Shown piece after piece: positions 43,583-51,684 of a stretch of DNA of 64,000 nt (position 1 is the first letter of the stretch; each line of letters begins with the position of its first letter). The stretch covers positions 7,289,001 to 7,353,000 of the forward strand of contig NZ_CP015136.1 in the NCBI RefSeq assembly GCF_001618865.1, written 5' to 3'. This DNA comes from Luteitalea pratensis. GTDB lineage: Bacteria; Acidobacteriota; Vicinamibacteria; Vicinamibacterales; Vicinamibacteraceae. The notes under the pieces are model-generated. The model did no database searches and was not told the DNA's origin. It saw nothing but the letters and a program-made list of their open reading frames with translations. The position numbers and the translations under genes were made by a program.

Positions 43583-44530
43583 ATGAAGCAGACGTGGCTG
43601 AACGGAATCGTCGGCCTGCTGGCCGCAACACTGGTGACGTCACCAGTGTTGGCGCAGCAACGCGTGCCGACGTTCCGCAGCAGCGTGAGTCTGGTTTCGG
43701 TCAACGCGGTCGTCAAGGACCGCCGTGGCCGCCCGGTGCGCAACCTCAAACGCGACGACTTCCAGATTTTCGAGAACGGTGCGGCCCGGCCCATCGTCGA
43801 CTTCGGCTTCTCGGACGAGGGTCCGGTGACCTTCGGTGTCCTGGTCGACCAGAGCGGCAGCATGAACCTGTCCAACAACCTGGACGCAGCGCGCGAGGTG
43901 ATTCGACATCTCCTCGCCTGGTTCGACGCAGGCAAGGACGAAGTCGCCCTGTTTGCGTTCGACCAGCACCTGCAGGAAGTGCAGCCCTTCACGAGCAACG
44001 CAAGCATGGTGCTGGACGCGTTGCCCAGACTGTCCGCGTACGGCACCACGGCGCTGTACGACGCGATCGGCGAAACCGCCTCGCGTCTCGAGTCGCGGCC
44101 ATCGCCGCGGCGCGCGGTCATCGTGGTGACCGACGGACTCGACACCGTCAGCACCAAGACGGTCGAGGCCGTGTCCGGCATCGCCAGCGCCATCGACGTC
44201 CCGGTGTACGTCGTGGTGGTGATGACGCCCGGCAACAATCCGCAGCGCGGCGGGGAGCCGCTGCGCACGGACGGTGAGCCCATCACGACGCGGCTCGCCA
44301 ACCTCGCCTACTGGACGGGCGGGGACATGTTGATCGCGTCGACACCCGCCGAGACGAGCCTGATCGCTCGCCGGCTCGTGGTGGACCTCCGGCACCAGTA
44401 CCAGCTGGCGTTCGAGTCGTCCACTCGGGCGGGGTGGCACCAGGTCGCTGTGCGTACCCGCAACCCGGACCTGCAGGTGCGCGCGCGTTCCGGATACTTC
44501 GCCCAGCCGTCAGTCAACGGCAACAACTAG
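43583..44530 (+). CDS. Exported VWFA-domain protein (Acidobacteria-type)
   Basis: A 315-residue protein with a signal peptide (residues 1-24, PVLAQ). It opens SSVSLVSVNAVVKDRRGRPV and NLKRDDFQIFENG, the pattern of the VWFA-related family abundant in Acidobacteriota. A complete MIDAS follows: DQSGSMN, Thr in YGTTALYD and Asp in VTDGLD. These domains bind protein ligands via a divalent metal; partners are unknown. The next gene encodes an OmpA-like lipoprotein 34 bases downstream, so the two may be cotranscribed and function at the outer membrane. Confidence 0.88.
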   Translation: MKQTWLNGIVGLLAATLVTSPVLAQQRVPTFRSSVSLVSVNAVVKDRRGRPVRNLKRDDFQIFENGAARPIVDFGFSDEGPVTFGVLVDQSGSMNLSNNLDAAREVIRHLLAWFDAGKDEVALFAFDQHLQEVQPFTSNASMVLDALPRLSAYGTTALYDAIGETASRLESRPSPRRAVIVVTDGLDTVSTKTVEAVSGIASAIDVPVYVVVVMTPGNNPQRGGEPLRTDGEPITTRLANLAYWTGGDMLIASTPAETSLIARRLVVDLRHQYQLAFESSTRAGWHQVAVRTRNPDLQVRARSGYFAQPSVNGNN

Positions 44531-44564
44531 GACAGCCAGCGTTTACATACCGAGGAGAACGACC

Positions 44565-45233
44565 ATGATGCACCGAGCCCTGATCGCACTGACCGTGAGC
44601 GCACTTGCCATCACCGGCAGTACCGCCTGCGCCACCAAGAAGTACGTCAACACGAAGGTTGGAGACGTCGACGGCAAGGTCACGACCCTGTCTGGCGATG
44701 TCGAGAAGAACCAGCAGCGCATCAACGAGGTGGACCAGAAGGCCGGCGCCGCCGGTGACGCCGCTCGCGCCGCCGACGCTCGCGCCGCCGCCGCCGGTGA
44801 GGCAGCCGGAGCGGCCCGTTCCGCCGCCGATTCGGCCGGGTCGAAGGCCGATGCCATCGACAAGAACGGCCGCCGCCTCGTCTACGAGGTCGTGCTGAAC
44901 GAGGCCAAGGGTGGCTTCAAGTTCAACAAGACCGAGCTGCCCGATGACGCCAAGGCCGCGCTGGACAAGGTGATTACCGACCTGCAGGCGGACCCGAAGG
45001 GCGTGTACTTCGAGATCGAGGGACACACCGACAGCAGGGGCGACACCAGATACAACGAGCAGCTCGGCATGAAGCGCGCCGAAGCCGTCAAGCGCTACCT
45101 CTACGAGACGCACCAGGTGCCGCTGCACAAGATCAACGTGATTTCGTACGGCGAGGACAAGCCGGTCGCCGACAACAAGACCAAGGAAGGCCGCGCCGAG
45201 AACCGCCGCATCGTCGTCCGGTTGCTGTCGTAG
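44565..45233 (+). CDS. OmpA/Pal-like envelope lipoprotein with coiled-coil
   Basis: A 222-residue protein. The N-terminal hydrophobic segment ends ITGSTACATKK, a loose lipobox with Cys22. Residues about 30-95 are an Ala/Asp-rich helical stretch likely to form a coiled coil. Residues about 105-222 are an OmpA-like peptidoglycan-binding domain: FEIEGHTDSRGDTRYNEQLG and NRRIVVRLLS. It should tether the outer membrane to murein. GAGGAG lies upstream of two consecutive ATGs (44565, 44568). A strong terminator follows. Confidence 0.85.
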   Translation: MMHRALIALTVSALAITGSTACATKKYVNTKVGDVDGKVTTLSGDVEKNQQRINEVDQKAGAAGDAARAADARAAAAGEAAGAARSAADSAGSKADAIDKNGRRLVYEVVLNEAKGGFKFNKTELPDDAKAALDKVITDLQADPKGVYFEIEGHTDSRGDTRYNEQLGMKRAEAVKRYLYETHQVPLHKINVISYGEDKPVADNKTKEGRAENRRIVVRLLS

Positions 45234-45239
45234 GACGGA

Positions 45240-45321
45240 CCACGATCGGCCTTCGTCGGTCGGCCTTGGGCCTTCGCTCAGAGCGGAGGCCTAAGGCATC
45301 AGGCATCAGGCATGAGGCATG
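45240..45321. repeat. Heptamer array (GGCATCA/GGCATGA)n
   Basis: Degenerate GGCCTTCG units at 45247-45275 pass into about five GGCATCA/GGCATGA units (45294-45321) directly before the terminator hairpin. Confidence 0.78.
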
Positions 45322-45362
45322 ACGAAAGGGCCGGTCTTCCCACGGGAGGCCGGCCCTTTCGT
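45322..45362 (+). terminator. Intrinsic terminator after the OmpA-like gene
   Basis: ACGAAAGGGCCGG pairs with CCGGCCCTTTCGT, giving a 13-bp perfect stem extended by further pairs around CCCACGGGA. It is followed by GTTAAG rather than a long T-run. It lies about 90 bases after the OmpA-like stop codon. Confidence 0.7.
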
Positions 45363-45427
45363 GTTAAGCACGTAAAATCTGGCGGCTTTGGCCACGCGGC
45401 GCCCCGCCGCGATGCTAGATTCGGTTC

Positions 45428-47386
45428 ATGCCTTCCGCTCTGCGGTCCTGGGGCCCGCTCGTGCTCGCGGGTGTGCTTGCCGCGTTGCTGCTCGCGCTCG
45501 CCTCGCTGCAGTGGCGATGGCTCGGCCAGATCAGCGCCGATGAGCGCAACCGCATGCAGACGAGCCTGCGCACGCAGGTCACGCAGTTCACTCAGGAGTT
45601 CGATCGCGAGTTGACGCGAGCGTACTTCTGGCTACAGGCCGATCGCGGCCCTTCGCCGGTAGTCACCGCCTTTGACTCCGTCGGCCACTTCCAGCGCTGG
45701 TTCACGACCGCACCCCACCCCGGCCTCGTCCGGCAGATCTACGTGGTGTCGTTGCCGCCTCATGGCGACACGGCCGGTCTCCTATCGGTGTCGCGATACG
45801 ACAGGGAGCGCGAGGCACTCGTGTCGATCCCGGCGCTCCCAGCCGAGTTGACGCCGATTACCGCTCGCCTGCGCACCATGCCCGAGCCGACGTTCGACCG
45901 CGGTCCCATCAGCTTCGTGCCCCCTGTGGCAAGCGAGGGTCCCGCCCTCGTGATTCCCCGGCCGCCCGTCCCCATCGTCAACGCTGGCGGCGCGATCGTG
46001 TTCTCGCGCGACGAGCGGCCCTGGGACTACACCATCGTCGTGCTGGACACCACGTACATGCGCGAGACGTTCCTGCCCGAGTTGCTCAAGCGGCATTTCG
46101 GCGATGCGCGCGCGGCGGCATACCGGGTGTCGATCGTCGACCGCGCCAGCAAGGCGCAGGTGTTCTGCTCGGACGCCGAGGCGTCGCGCTGCGCCATCGC
46201 CGCCCCCGACGCGTCCGAAGACTTCTTCGACGTTCGGCTGCGCGAGTTCAACCGCTTCGTTGTCGTCGACGATCGTCGCGGCCAGCAGCCACGAACGGGC
46301 CAGACGGCAGCGCCCTCGTCGAATGCGTCGGGCGTCGGAGCGCCTGGCGCGCCGTCGCCGGTGGAGGACGCGGCCCGCGTGCTGCCCCCCGGAAACGTGA
46401 TGGTGACCGTACAGCGCGAGCGCGCCACCGATGGCGATCCTCGTCGTCCCGAGCGCCAGCCACTGTGGCGTGCCGACTTCGCGCACCAGGCCGGGTCGCT
46501 CGAGGCAGTAGTCGCCTCAACCCGCCGTCGCAACTTGTTCGTGAGTTCGAGCGTGCTGCTGCTGCTTGGCGCGAGCATCGGCATGCTGGTGATCTCGAAT
46601 GCGCGTGCCCGCACCCTGGCCGCACAGCAGATGGAATTCGTCGCTGGCGTGTCGCATGAACTGCGTACCCCACTCGCGGTGATCCGGTCGGCGGCGGAAA
46701 ACCTGGCCGATGGGGTGGTCGCGGACAAGGACCAGGTGCAGCGGTACGGCCAGTTGATTGCCGACGAGGGTCGACGGCTCACGGAGATGGTCGAGCAGGT
46801 GATGGAGTTTGCCGGCTTCGACGCGGGACGCACGCTCGACGTCCGGCCAGTCGCCGCCGTGGAAGTGGTCCAGGCGGCCATCGACTCGTCGGAGCCACTG
46901 CTGTCGCAGACTGACGCGCGCGTGGACTTCGAGACACCCGACGAGCCGCTCCTGGTGCGCGCCAATCACGCCGCACTGGCCCGGTCGGTGCAGAACCTGA
47001 TCTCGAATGCCGTCAAGTACGGCGGCATGGACCGCTGGGTTGGCGTGCGCATCGCGCCGGCAGATGGTCGCATGGTCGGCATCGCGGTTTCCGATCACGG
47101 CACCGGCATTCCCGAGTCCGACGTCCCGCGCATCTTCGAGCCGTTCTACCGCGGCCAGCATGCGCTGGACGGCGGCGTGCATGGCAGTGGGCTCGGCCTC
47201 AGCCTCGTCGACCGTATCGTCGGTCAGCACGGCGGACGCGTGAAGGTGCAAAGCACTTCGCGCGGCACCACCTTCACGCTGCTAATTCCGTCGGCGCCGG
47301 AAGCGACAGCTACAGCTCCCGTCGTCGCCGACGCTACATTGGCCGCCGTCGATGCACGCCTCGATCGCCGCGGTCACGCCTCGTGA
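45428..47386 (+). CDS. Sensor histidine kinase
   Basis: A 652-residue membrane kinase. Helix 1 (residues about 10-30) and helix 2 (about 365-385, VSSSVLLLLGASIGMLVI) enclose a large periplasmic sensor region of unknown ligand. His410 in FVAGVSHELRTPLAVIRS is the phosphorylation site. N-box (SVQNLISNAVKYGG), G1 (VSDHGTGIPESD), F-box (IFEPFYRG) and G2 (HGSGLGLSLVD) follow. It overlaps the response regulator gene by 4 bases. No HAMP domain is apparent between helix 2 and the dimerisation helix. Confidence 0.9.
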   Translation: MPSALRSWGPLVLAGVLAALLLALASLQWRWLGQISADERNRMQTSLRTQVTQFTQEFDRELTRAYFWLQADRGPSPVVTAFDSVGHFQRWFTTAPHPGLVRQIYVVSLPPHGDTAGLLSVSRYDREREALVSIPALPAELTPITARLRTMPEPTFDRGPISFVPPVASEGPALVIPRPPVPIVNAGGAIVFSRDERPWDYTIVVLDTTYMRETFLPELLKRHFGDARAAAYRVSIVDRASKAQVFCSDAEASRCAIAAPDASEDFFDVRLREFNRFVVVDDRRGQQPRTGQTAAPSSNASGVGAPGAPSPVEDAARVLPPGNVMVTVQRERATDGDPRRPERQPLWRADFAHQAGSLEAVVASTRRRNLFVSSSVLLLLGASIGMLVISNARARTLAAQQMEFVAGVSHELRTPLAVIRSAAENLADGVVADKDQVQRYGQLIADEGRRLTEMVEQVMEFAGFDAGRTLDVRPVAAVEVVQAAIDSSEPLLSQTDARVDFETPDEPLLVRANHAALARSVQNLISNAVKYGGMDRWVGVRIAPADGRMVGIAVSDHGTGIPESDVPRIFEPFYRGQHALDGGVHGSGLGLSLVDRIVGQHGGRVKVQSTSRGTTFTLLIPSAPEATATAPVVADATLAAVDARLDRRGHAS

Positions 47387-48081
47387 GCGACTCCGCGCGC
47401 ATCCTGCTCGTAGAGGACGAACCCGGGCTGCAGCTCACCCTGTCCGATCGCCTGCGGCGCGAGGGCTATGAGGTGGACACGGCCGCCGACGGCCAGAGTG
47501 GCCTGGACAAGGCGGCGACGGGTGAGTTCGATCTCGTACTCCTCGACGTGATGCTGCCGCGCAAGAACGGCTTCGACGTACTGCGCGACCTGCGGCAACG
47601 TGGCCTCGAGACGCCGGTCATCATGCTCACCGCGCGTGGCCAGGTGGTCGACACCGTCGTCGGCCTGAAGCTCGGCGCCGACGACTACCTCTCCAAGCCA
47701 TTCGAGATGATGGAGCTGCTCGCGCGCATCGAGGCGCGCCTGCGGCGACGCACCACGCCGCCCGCGACGACGCCCGCCGCGGAGGGATACCAGTTCGGCG
47801 AGGTGCGGATGGACTTTCGCAGCGCCGAGGTGTTCCGCGGTGCCGATCCGATAGAACTCTCGGCCCGCGAGTACCAGTTGCTGCGATACATGATCGAGCA
47901 CCGCAACGAGGTCATCTCGCGCGATCAGCTGCTCAACGAAGTCTGGGGCTACAACGCGATGCCGTCGACGCGGACCGTCGACGTGCACGTCGCCTGGCTA
48001 CGACAGAAGATCGAACCGAACCCGCGGCACCCGCAGTTCCTGCTCACCGTCCACGGCCTCGGGTACCGGTTCGTTGGGTAG
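47383..48081 (+). CDS. OmpR/PhoB-family response regulator
   Basis: A 232-residue transcription regulator from a GTG start. The receiver has Asp10-Glu11-Asp12-type acidic residues, phospho-acceptor Asp55 (LVLLDVMLPRKNG), Thr83 and Lys105 (SKPFE). The C-terminal winged helix (about 135-232) shows LSAREYQLLRYMIEHRNEVISRD, split here, and TVDVHVAWLRQKIEPNPRHP. It is coupled to the kinase gene by the 4-base GTGA overlap. Target genes are not evident nearby. Confidence 0.92.
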   Translation: MSDSARILLVEDEPGLQLTLSDRLRREGYEVDTAADGQSGLDKAATGEFDLVLLDVMLPRKNGFDVLRDLRQRGLETPVIMLTARGQVVDTVVGLKLGADDYLSKPFEMMELLARIEARLRRRTTPPATTPAAEGYQFGEVRMDFRSAEVFRGADPIELSAREYQLLRYMIEHRNEVISRDQLLNEVWGYNAMPSTRTVDVHVAWLRQKIEPNPRHPQFLLTVHGLGYRFVG

Positions 48082-48099
48082 TCCGGGAGAACGGGACCA

Positions 48100-48217
48100 G
48101 ACGAACGCTGAACGCCGAACGCCGAACGCCGACAGGGAACGCCGGAGCGGCCGGCGGCGCATGGGCATGAGGCGTGGACCCATCAGGCATCAGGCATGAG
48201 GCGTCAGGCATCGGTCA
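48100..48217. repeat. Heptamer arrays (GAACGCC)n and (GGCATCA)n
   Basis: Four GAACGCC/GAACGCT units at 48103-48132 are followed after about 40 bases by six GGCATCA-type units at 48176-48216, abutting the stop codon of the class V aminotransferase gene. Confidence 0.82.
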
Positions 48218-49519
48218 TTACGCAGTGGCCGGCAGCCCCTTCTCGAGAATCCGCTCCATCGTCGTCGCGAACGTATCCACTTCCTCCAGCGTCGTGTAGA
48301 CGTTGGGCGTCACGCGCATGCCTTCGAACTCCGCATGCTTGATCGGCGTGACGATGATGCGGTGCTGCGCGTAGAGGTGGGCTGCGAGGCGCGCGGGGTC
48401 GAGGCCCGGCGTGGACACGTTGCCTATCGCGCCGCTCTGGGCCGGGTCGAAGCTGGTGAGGATCCTGGCCTTGGGGTGGTCGGCAAGGCGGCGCATCCAG
48501 CGATCTCGCAGGTAGCGCAACCGTGCGATCTTGCGCTCGCCACCGATCGTGTGGTGATAGACGCGCGCTTCGGCGATGGCGTTGTGGTTCGCGGCCGGGT
48601 GGGTCCCGATCTCCTCGAACTTGCGGATGTCGCCCGCCTTGCTCCCGGCTGCGGGCGTGAGCGGCCACAGATCGGGAATCCGCTCGCGTCGCACGTAGAG
48701 GAAGCCGGTCCCGATCGGGGCGAGCAGCCACTTGTGCAGGCTCGTGCCGTAGTAGTCGCAGCCCAGGTCACGGATCGCGAACGGGAAGTGCCCGAACGCG
48801 TGCGCCCCGTCGACGATGGTCTGGATGCCGCGAACACGGGCAATTCTGCAGATGTCGGTCACCGGGAAGATTTGCCCGGTGAGGTTGGTGATGTGGCAGA
48901 AGTGCAGGACCTTCGTTCGCGGACCCAGCGCGCGTTCGAGGCGCTGCGTCAGATCCGCCATCGAGGGCGGTGGCACCGGGAACGAGATCTTCGTCAGCGT
49001 GATGCCATCACGACGAGCACGCTGCTCCCACGTGTCGAGCATGCGCCCGTAGTCCTGGGTTGTGGTGACGACCTCGTCGCCCGCCTTCAGGTCGATGCCG
49101 AGCTGCGCGATCTGGAGGGCCTCGCTTGCGTTTCGGGTGATTGCGAGTTCTTCGACATCGCAGCCTGCATCTTGTGCCAGGCCGGCTCGCACCCGCTCCA
49201 GGTTGGGTTCCTGCTCCTGCCACATGTTGAAGACGGGCGCCTGGTTGGCGTGGTCGAGATACCGCTTGAAGGCCTCGTGGACGACGCGGGGGCTGGGACA
49301 GACGCCGCCGTTGTTGAGGTTGATGACGGTGCGGTCAAGAGTGAAGCCCAGCTGGACTTCGCGCCAGAAATCTTCGTCGGCGGCGATGTCGGCAGCGGAC
49401 CGGCCACGCACCTGTTCGGCGGCCCTGGCCATCAGCGCCAGGCCGTTGCTGTTGAGCGCGGCCGCTACGAGCGATCCCGAAGATCCGAGGCGGGAAAGAA
49501 AAGCACGTCGAGAGGTCAT
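48218..49519 (-). CDS. Tat-exported class V aminotransferase (isopenicillin-N-epimerase-like)
   Basis: A 433-residue PLP enzyme of the class V/CefD-like group. It starts MTSRRAFLSRLGSSG, a twin-arginine leader, so a periplasmic location is likely, unusual for PLP enzymes. Landmarks are FTLDRTVINLNNGGVCPSP, TRNASEALQIAQLGID, VDGAHAFGHFPF and the PLP-lysine in YGTSLHKWLLAPIG. The substrate is unknown; family members include epimerases and cysteine desulfurase relatives. The ATG at 49519 has AGGAG seven bases upstream. Its first 13 bases lie in the duplicated segment that begins the PEP-CTERM locus. Confidence 0.85.
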   Translation of the reverse strand: MTSRRAFLSRLGSSGSLVAAALNSNGLALMARAAEQVRGRSAADIAADEDFWREVQLGFTLDRTVINLNNGGVCPSPRVVHEAFKRYLDHANQAPVFNMWQEQEPNLERVRAGLAQDAGCDVEELAITRNASEALQIAQLGIDLKAGDEVVTTTQDYGRMLDTWEQRARRDGITLTKISFPVPPPSMADLTQRLERALGPRTKVLHFCHITNLTGQIFPVTDICRIARVRGIQTIVDGAHAFGHFPFAIRDLGCDYYGTSLHKWLLAPIGTGFLYVRRERIPDLWPLTPAAGSKAGDIRKFEEIGTHPAANHNAIAEARVYHHTIGGERKIARLRYLRDRWMRRLADHPKARILTSFDPAQSGAIGNVSTPGLDPARLAAHLYAQHRIIVTPIKHAEFEGMRVTPNVYTTLEEVDTFATTMERILEKGLPATA

Positions 49520-49676
49520 CGGCGACTCCTGCAGGGGTAGCCGGAGCGTACCACGGCGCAACTGTCCTTTGCGAAGCCGGTTTTAAGTCGCCAAGACGAA
49601 TGACCTTTTGGGCTGACCACTTGCTGGCTACAAACGCAAACTACTGTAAATAAAACACTTGCGTGCCGCAACCGGA

Positions 49677-49692
49677 TGGCATGTCCCGTGCT
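49677..49692 (+). promoter_or_regulatory. Sigma-54 (-24/-12) promoter of the first PEP-CTERM gene
   Basis: TGGCATGTCCCGTGCT matches the sigma-54 consensus TGGCAY-N5-TTGCW in spacing and in the GG and GC dinucleotides, with one mismatch in the -12 box. It lies 93 bases upstream of the ATG. An AT-rich motif (CTGTAAATAAAACACTTGCG, 49644-49663) shared with copy 2 lies just upstream and could be an activator site. Confidence 0.72.
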
Positions 49693-49784
49693 TCACTTAC
49701 CAGGCATACGCGTCCGTGCCTCGGGGGGAGGCTTGATGGAACCGCTTCGGATCCGTCAGACGCGTTACGGGAGGAAAAGGATCC

Positions 49785-50438
49785 ATGAAAAACTTCTTTG
49801 GAACAGGCGCATTGGTGCTGGCGCTCGGAGCGGGCGGGCTGACGACGAGTGCGGAAGCTGCTCTCATCGTCACGCCCGGTGTTTCCAACATCGGTACCGA
49901 CAATGTCGTGTCGGCGGCGTGTACTGGGGGAGCGAACGGTCCGTCCCTCACCATCACTGGGTGCTTGAATACGGATCACAGTTTCCTGGTGAATTTCACC
50001 AGCGACGAGAACATCTTCTTTGACGCGGGCGGTCAGGCGAGGGTGGTCGGCAGCGATGGCGGGTTCAGCCAACTGACAATTGGCACAGTCGCACCTGCGA
50101 CGTTTGACAAGATCGTCCTCAATATCGACGTCATCAACGGGCTGAGTGGGTCAGTCTACTTCGTGGGCGTTCCCGGTGGGTCGACGCTGCCCACGACCTT
50201 CGCGCTCGGCAATGGTGCGAATTTCTTCACCATCACCGGCAGCGCAGGGGAGGGATTCTCGTCGATGAGCTTCTTCGTCTCAAGTGGACTGGACGTGGTC
50301 TCCGATGTGCAGCAGGTTCGCTTGGGACCCACGGTGTGCACCACGGACTGCGACCCGGGCGATGTCCCGGAGCCGACGTCGATGTTGCTCCTGGGTCTTG
50401 GGTTGCTCGGCGCGGGCATCGCTCGCCGCCGCAAGTAG
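49785..50438 (+). CDS. PEP-CTERM sorting-domain protein
   Basis: A 217-residue exported protein. Signal peptide residues 1-26 (GAGGLTTSAEA) are followed by a beta-rich passenger with no family I recognise. The C-terminus is a complete PEP-CTERM tag: DVPEPTSMLLLGLGLLGAGI then ARRRK. Such proteins are processed by an exosortase at the inner membrane and exported with exopolysaccharide. No exosortase gene is in this window. GGGAGG lies upstream of the ATG and a sigma-54 promoter precedes it. Confidence 0.88.
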   Translation: MKNFFGTGALVLALGAGGLTTSAEAALIVTPGVSNIGTDNVVSAACTGGANGPSLTITGCLNTDHSFLVNFTSDENIFFDAGGQARVVGSDGGFSQLTIGTVAPATFDKIVLNIDVINGLSGSVYFVGVPGGSTLPTTFALGNGANFFTITGSAGEGFSSMSFFVSSGLDVVSDVQQVRLGPTVCTTDCDPGDVPEPTSMLLLGLGLLGAGIARRRK

Positions 50439-50466
50439 CTGCCCCCAGCCTCTCCTCGAATCACGC

Positions 50467-50495
50467 AACGCCGGCGCCCTGTGGGCGCCGGCGTT
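50467..50495 (+). terminator. Intrinsic terminator, PEP-CTERM gene 1
   Basis: AACGCCGGCGCCC and GGGCGCCGGCGTT form a perfect 13-bp stem with a TGT loop, followed by GTAGTTTCG. It lies 29 bases after the stop codon. Confidence 0.78.
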
Positions 50496-50801
50496 GTAGT
50501 TTCGCGGCGTCACGATTCACCCGATTGCTATCCGACTGATGGAGATCGAATGGGCCCAGTTGGGAGAACGGCGGCGGCTGGGGTGACAATACCGTCGAGC
50601 CGGGCGCCACCGTGCCACCGCCTCCACTGCCGTCGAGAGGTCATCGGCGACTCCTGCGGGGGGGAAGCCCGAGCGTACCACCGCACAACTTTCCATTGCA
50701 AAGCCGGCTTAAGTCGCCAAGGCGAGTGACTTTTCAGCAGGCCACCTGCTGCCGACAAAACAAAACGACTGCAAACAAAGCACTTGCGTCCAGCTATCTT
50801 A

Positions 50802-50817
50802 TGGCATGTGGCGTGCT
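50802..50817 (+). promoter_or_regulatory. Sigma-54 promoter of the second PEP-CTERM gene
   Basis: TGGCATGTGGCGTGCT, the same -24/-12 arrangement as copy 1, 93 bases before the ATG. The upstream motif CTGCAAACAAAGCACTTGCG (50769-50788) corresponds to that of copy 1. Confidence 0.72.
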
Positions 50818-50909
50818 TAGATTATCAGGCAGTGCGTCCGTGCCTCGGGGGAGGCCTGACAGAACCGCTCTTGGGTCCGTCGGACGCGTTACGGGAGGAC
50901 ATAGACTTT

Positions 50910-51569
50910 ATGAAGAACGCTAACTTCACCGCCGGCGCCTTAGCGCTGGCATTGTCGATCGGTGGCCTGGCCACCACCGCGAACGCGGCAACAATTTACA
51001 TTGGCGATTGCTACACTGGCGCTTGCGGCACTCTCACGGGCTCGGTGAGGGTGGATTTGACCCAGTGGTCCGCCGACCAGACGCGTCTGGTCATTACCAA
51101 CAATACGAACGGCTTCATCGACGAGCTGGGCCTGTTCTACACGGGCGGCTTGCCGGCCAACACGATCATCGCAGCGTTCAGTGCGTTGACCGGAACGGTG
51201 GCGCAGCCGAGTCTCAGCTTTGCCCCGACTCAGAACGACAACAGTGGTCAGGCGCTGAACGTCGGTTTCGACTATCAGAACAGTAATCAGGGCGGCGGCC
51301 GATTCGAGGCTGGTGAGGCCGTACAGTTCAACCTCGACTCGGCAACGGCCAACATCAACATCTTAGCCAACCTGTTCACCAACCTGGGCTTCGCGCACAT
51401 TCAGGCGATCGCTCCGGGCGGCGGCAGTGCCAAGATCACGGCCTGCGTCGCTCCGGACGCCAACTGCGACAACATCCCAGACACTCCCGACGTGCCCGAG
51501 CCTACCGTGATGGCTCTCCTCGGCCTCGGCCTGTTCAGTGCGGGCTTGGCCCGCCGCCGCAAACAGTAA
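50910..51569 (+). CDS. PEP-CTERM sorting-domain protein
   Basis: A 219-residue exported protein. The leader (MKNANFTAGALALALSIGGL) resembles that of the preceding PEP-CTERM protein, and the tail DVPEPTVMALLGLGLFSAGL-ARRRKQ is a full sorting signal. The middle, with CYTGACGTLTGSVRVDL and a Gln/Asn-rich stretch, shows no similarity to its neighbour. GGGAGG precedes the ATG by 12 bases, a wide spacing. It is probably exosortase-processed and associated with extracellular matrix. Confidence 0.87.
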   Translation: MKNANFTAGALALALSIGGLATTANAATIYIGDCYTGACGTLTGSVRVDLTQWSADQTRLVITNNTNGFIDELGLFYTGGLPANTIIAAFSALTGTVAQPSLSFAPTQNDNSGQALNVGFDYQNSNQGGGRFEAGEAVQFNLDSATANINILANLFTNLGFAHIQAIAPGGGSAKITACVAPDANCDNIPDTPDVPEPTVMALLGLGLFSAGLARRRKQ

Positions 51570-51600
51570 GCGTTCTCTCGCCTCGGGGCGAGGGTACCAG

Positions 51601-51640
51601 CGCCGGCTCTCCTTCCAGAGAGCCGGCGTTTCTGTTTCTC
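51601..51640 (+). terminator. Intrinsic terminator, PEP-CTERM gene 2
   Basis: CGCCGGCTCTC and GAGAGCCGGCG form an 11-bp stem around a 6-base loop, followed by TTTCTGTTTCTC. This is the best T-rich terminator in the window. Confidence 0.8.
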
Positions 51641-51684
51641 GGCGTCACGATTCACGCGGTTGCTACCCGGGGCACGAAGACGAC

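Larger units (their letters stand above)
49507..50534. repeat. Tandem duplication, copy 1 (about 1.03 kb)
   Basis: The segment begins in the 5' end of the aminotransferase gene (GTCGAGAGGTCATCGGCGAC), spans the promoter, PEP-CTERM gene and terminator, and ends at CGGCGTCACGATTCAC...GATTGCTATCC. Copy 2 follows at 50631-51670. The two flanking regions are clearly homologous; the middles of the two genes are not. Confidence 0.82.
50631..51670. repeat. Tandem duplication, copy 2 (about 1.04 kb)
   Basis: Begins CGTCGAGAGGTCATCGGCGA, still carrying a fragment of the aminotransferase 5' end, now without the gene. It then repeats the promoter, leader, sorting tag and downstream CGGCGTCACGATTCAC...GGTTGCTACCC. 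About 100 bases of unrelated sequence separate it from copy 1. Confidence 0.82.
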
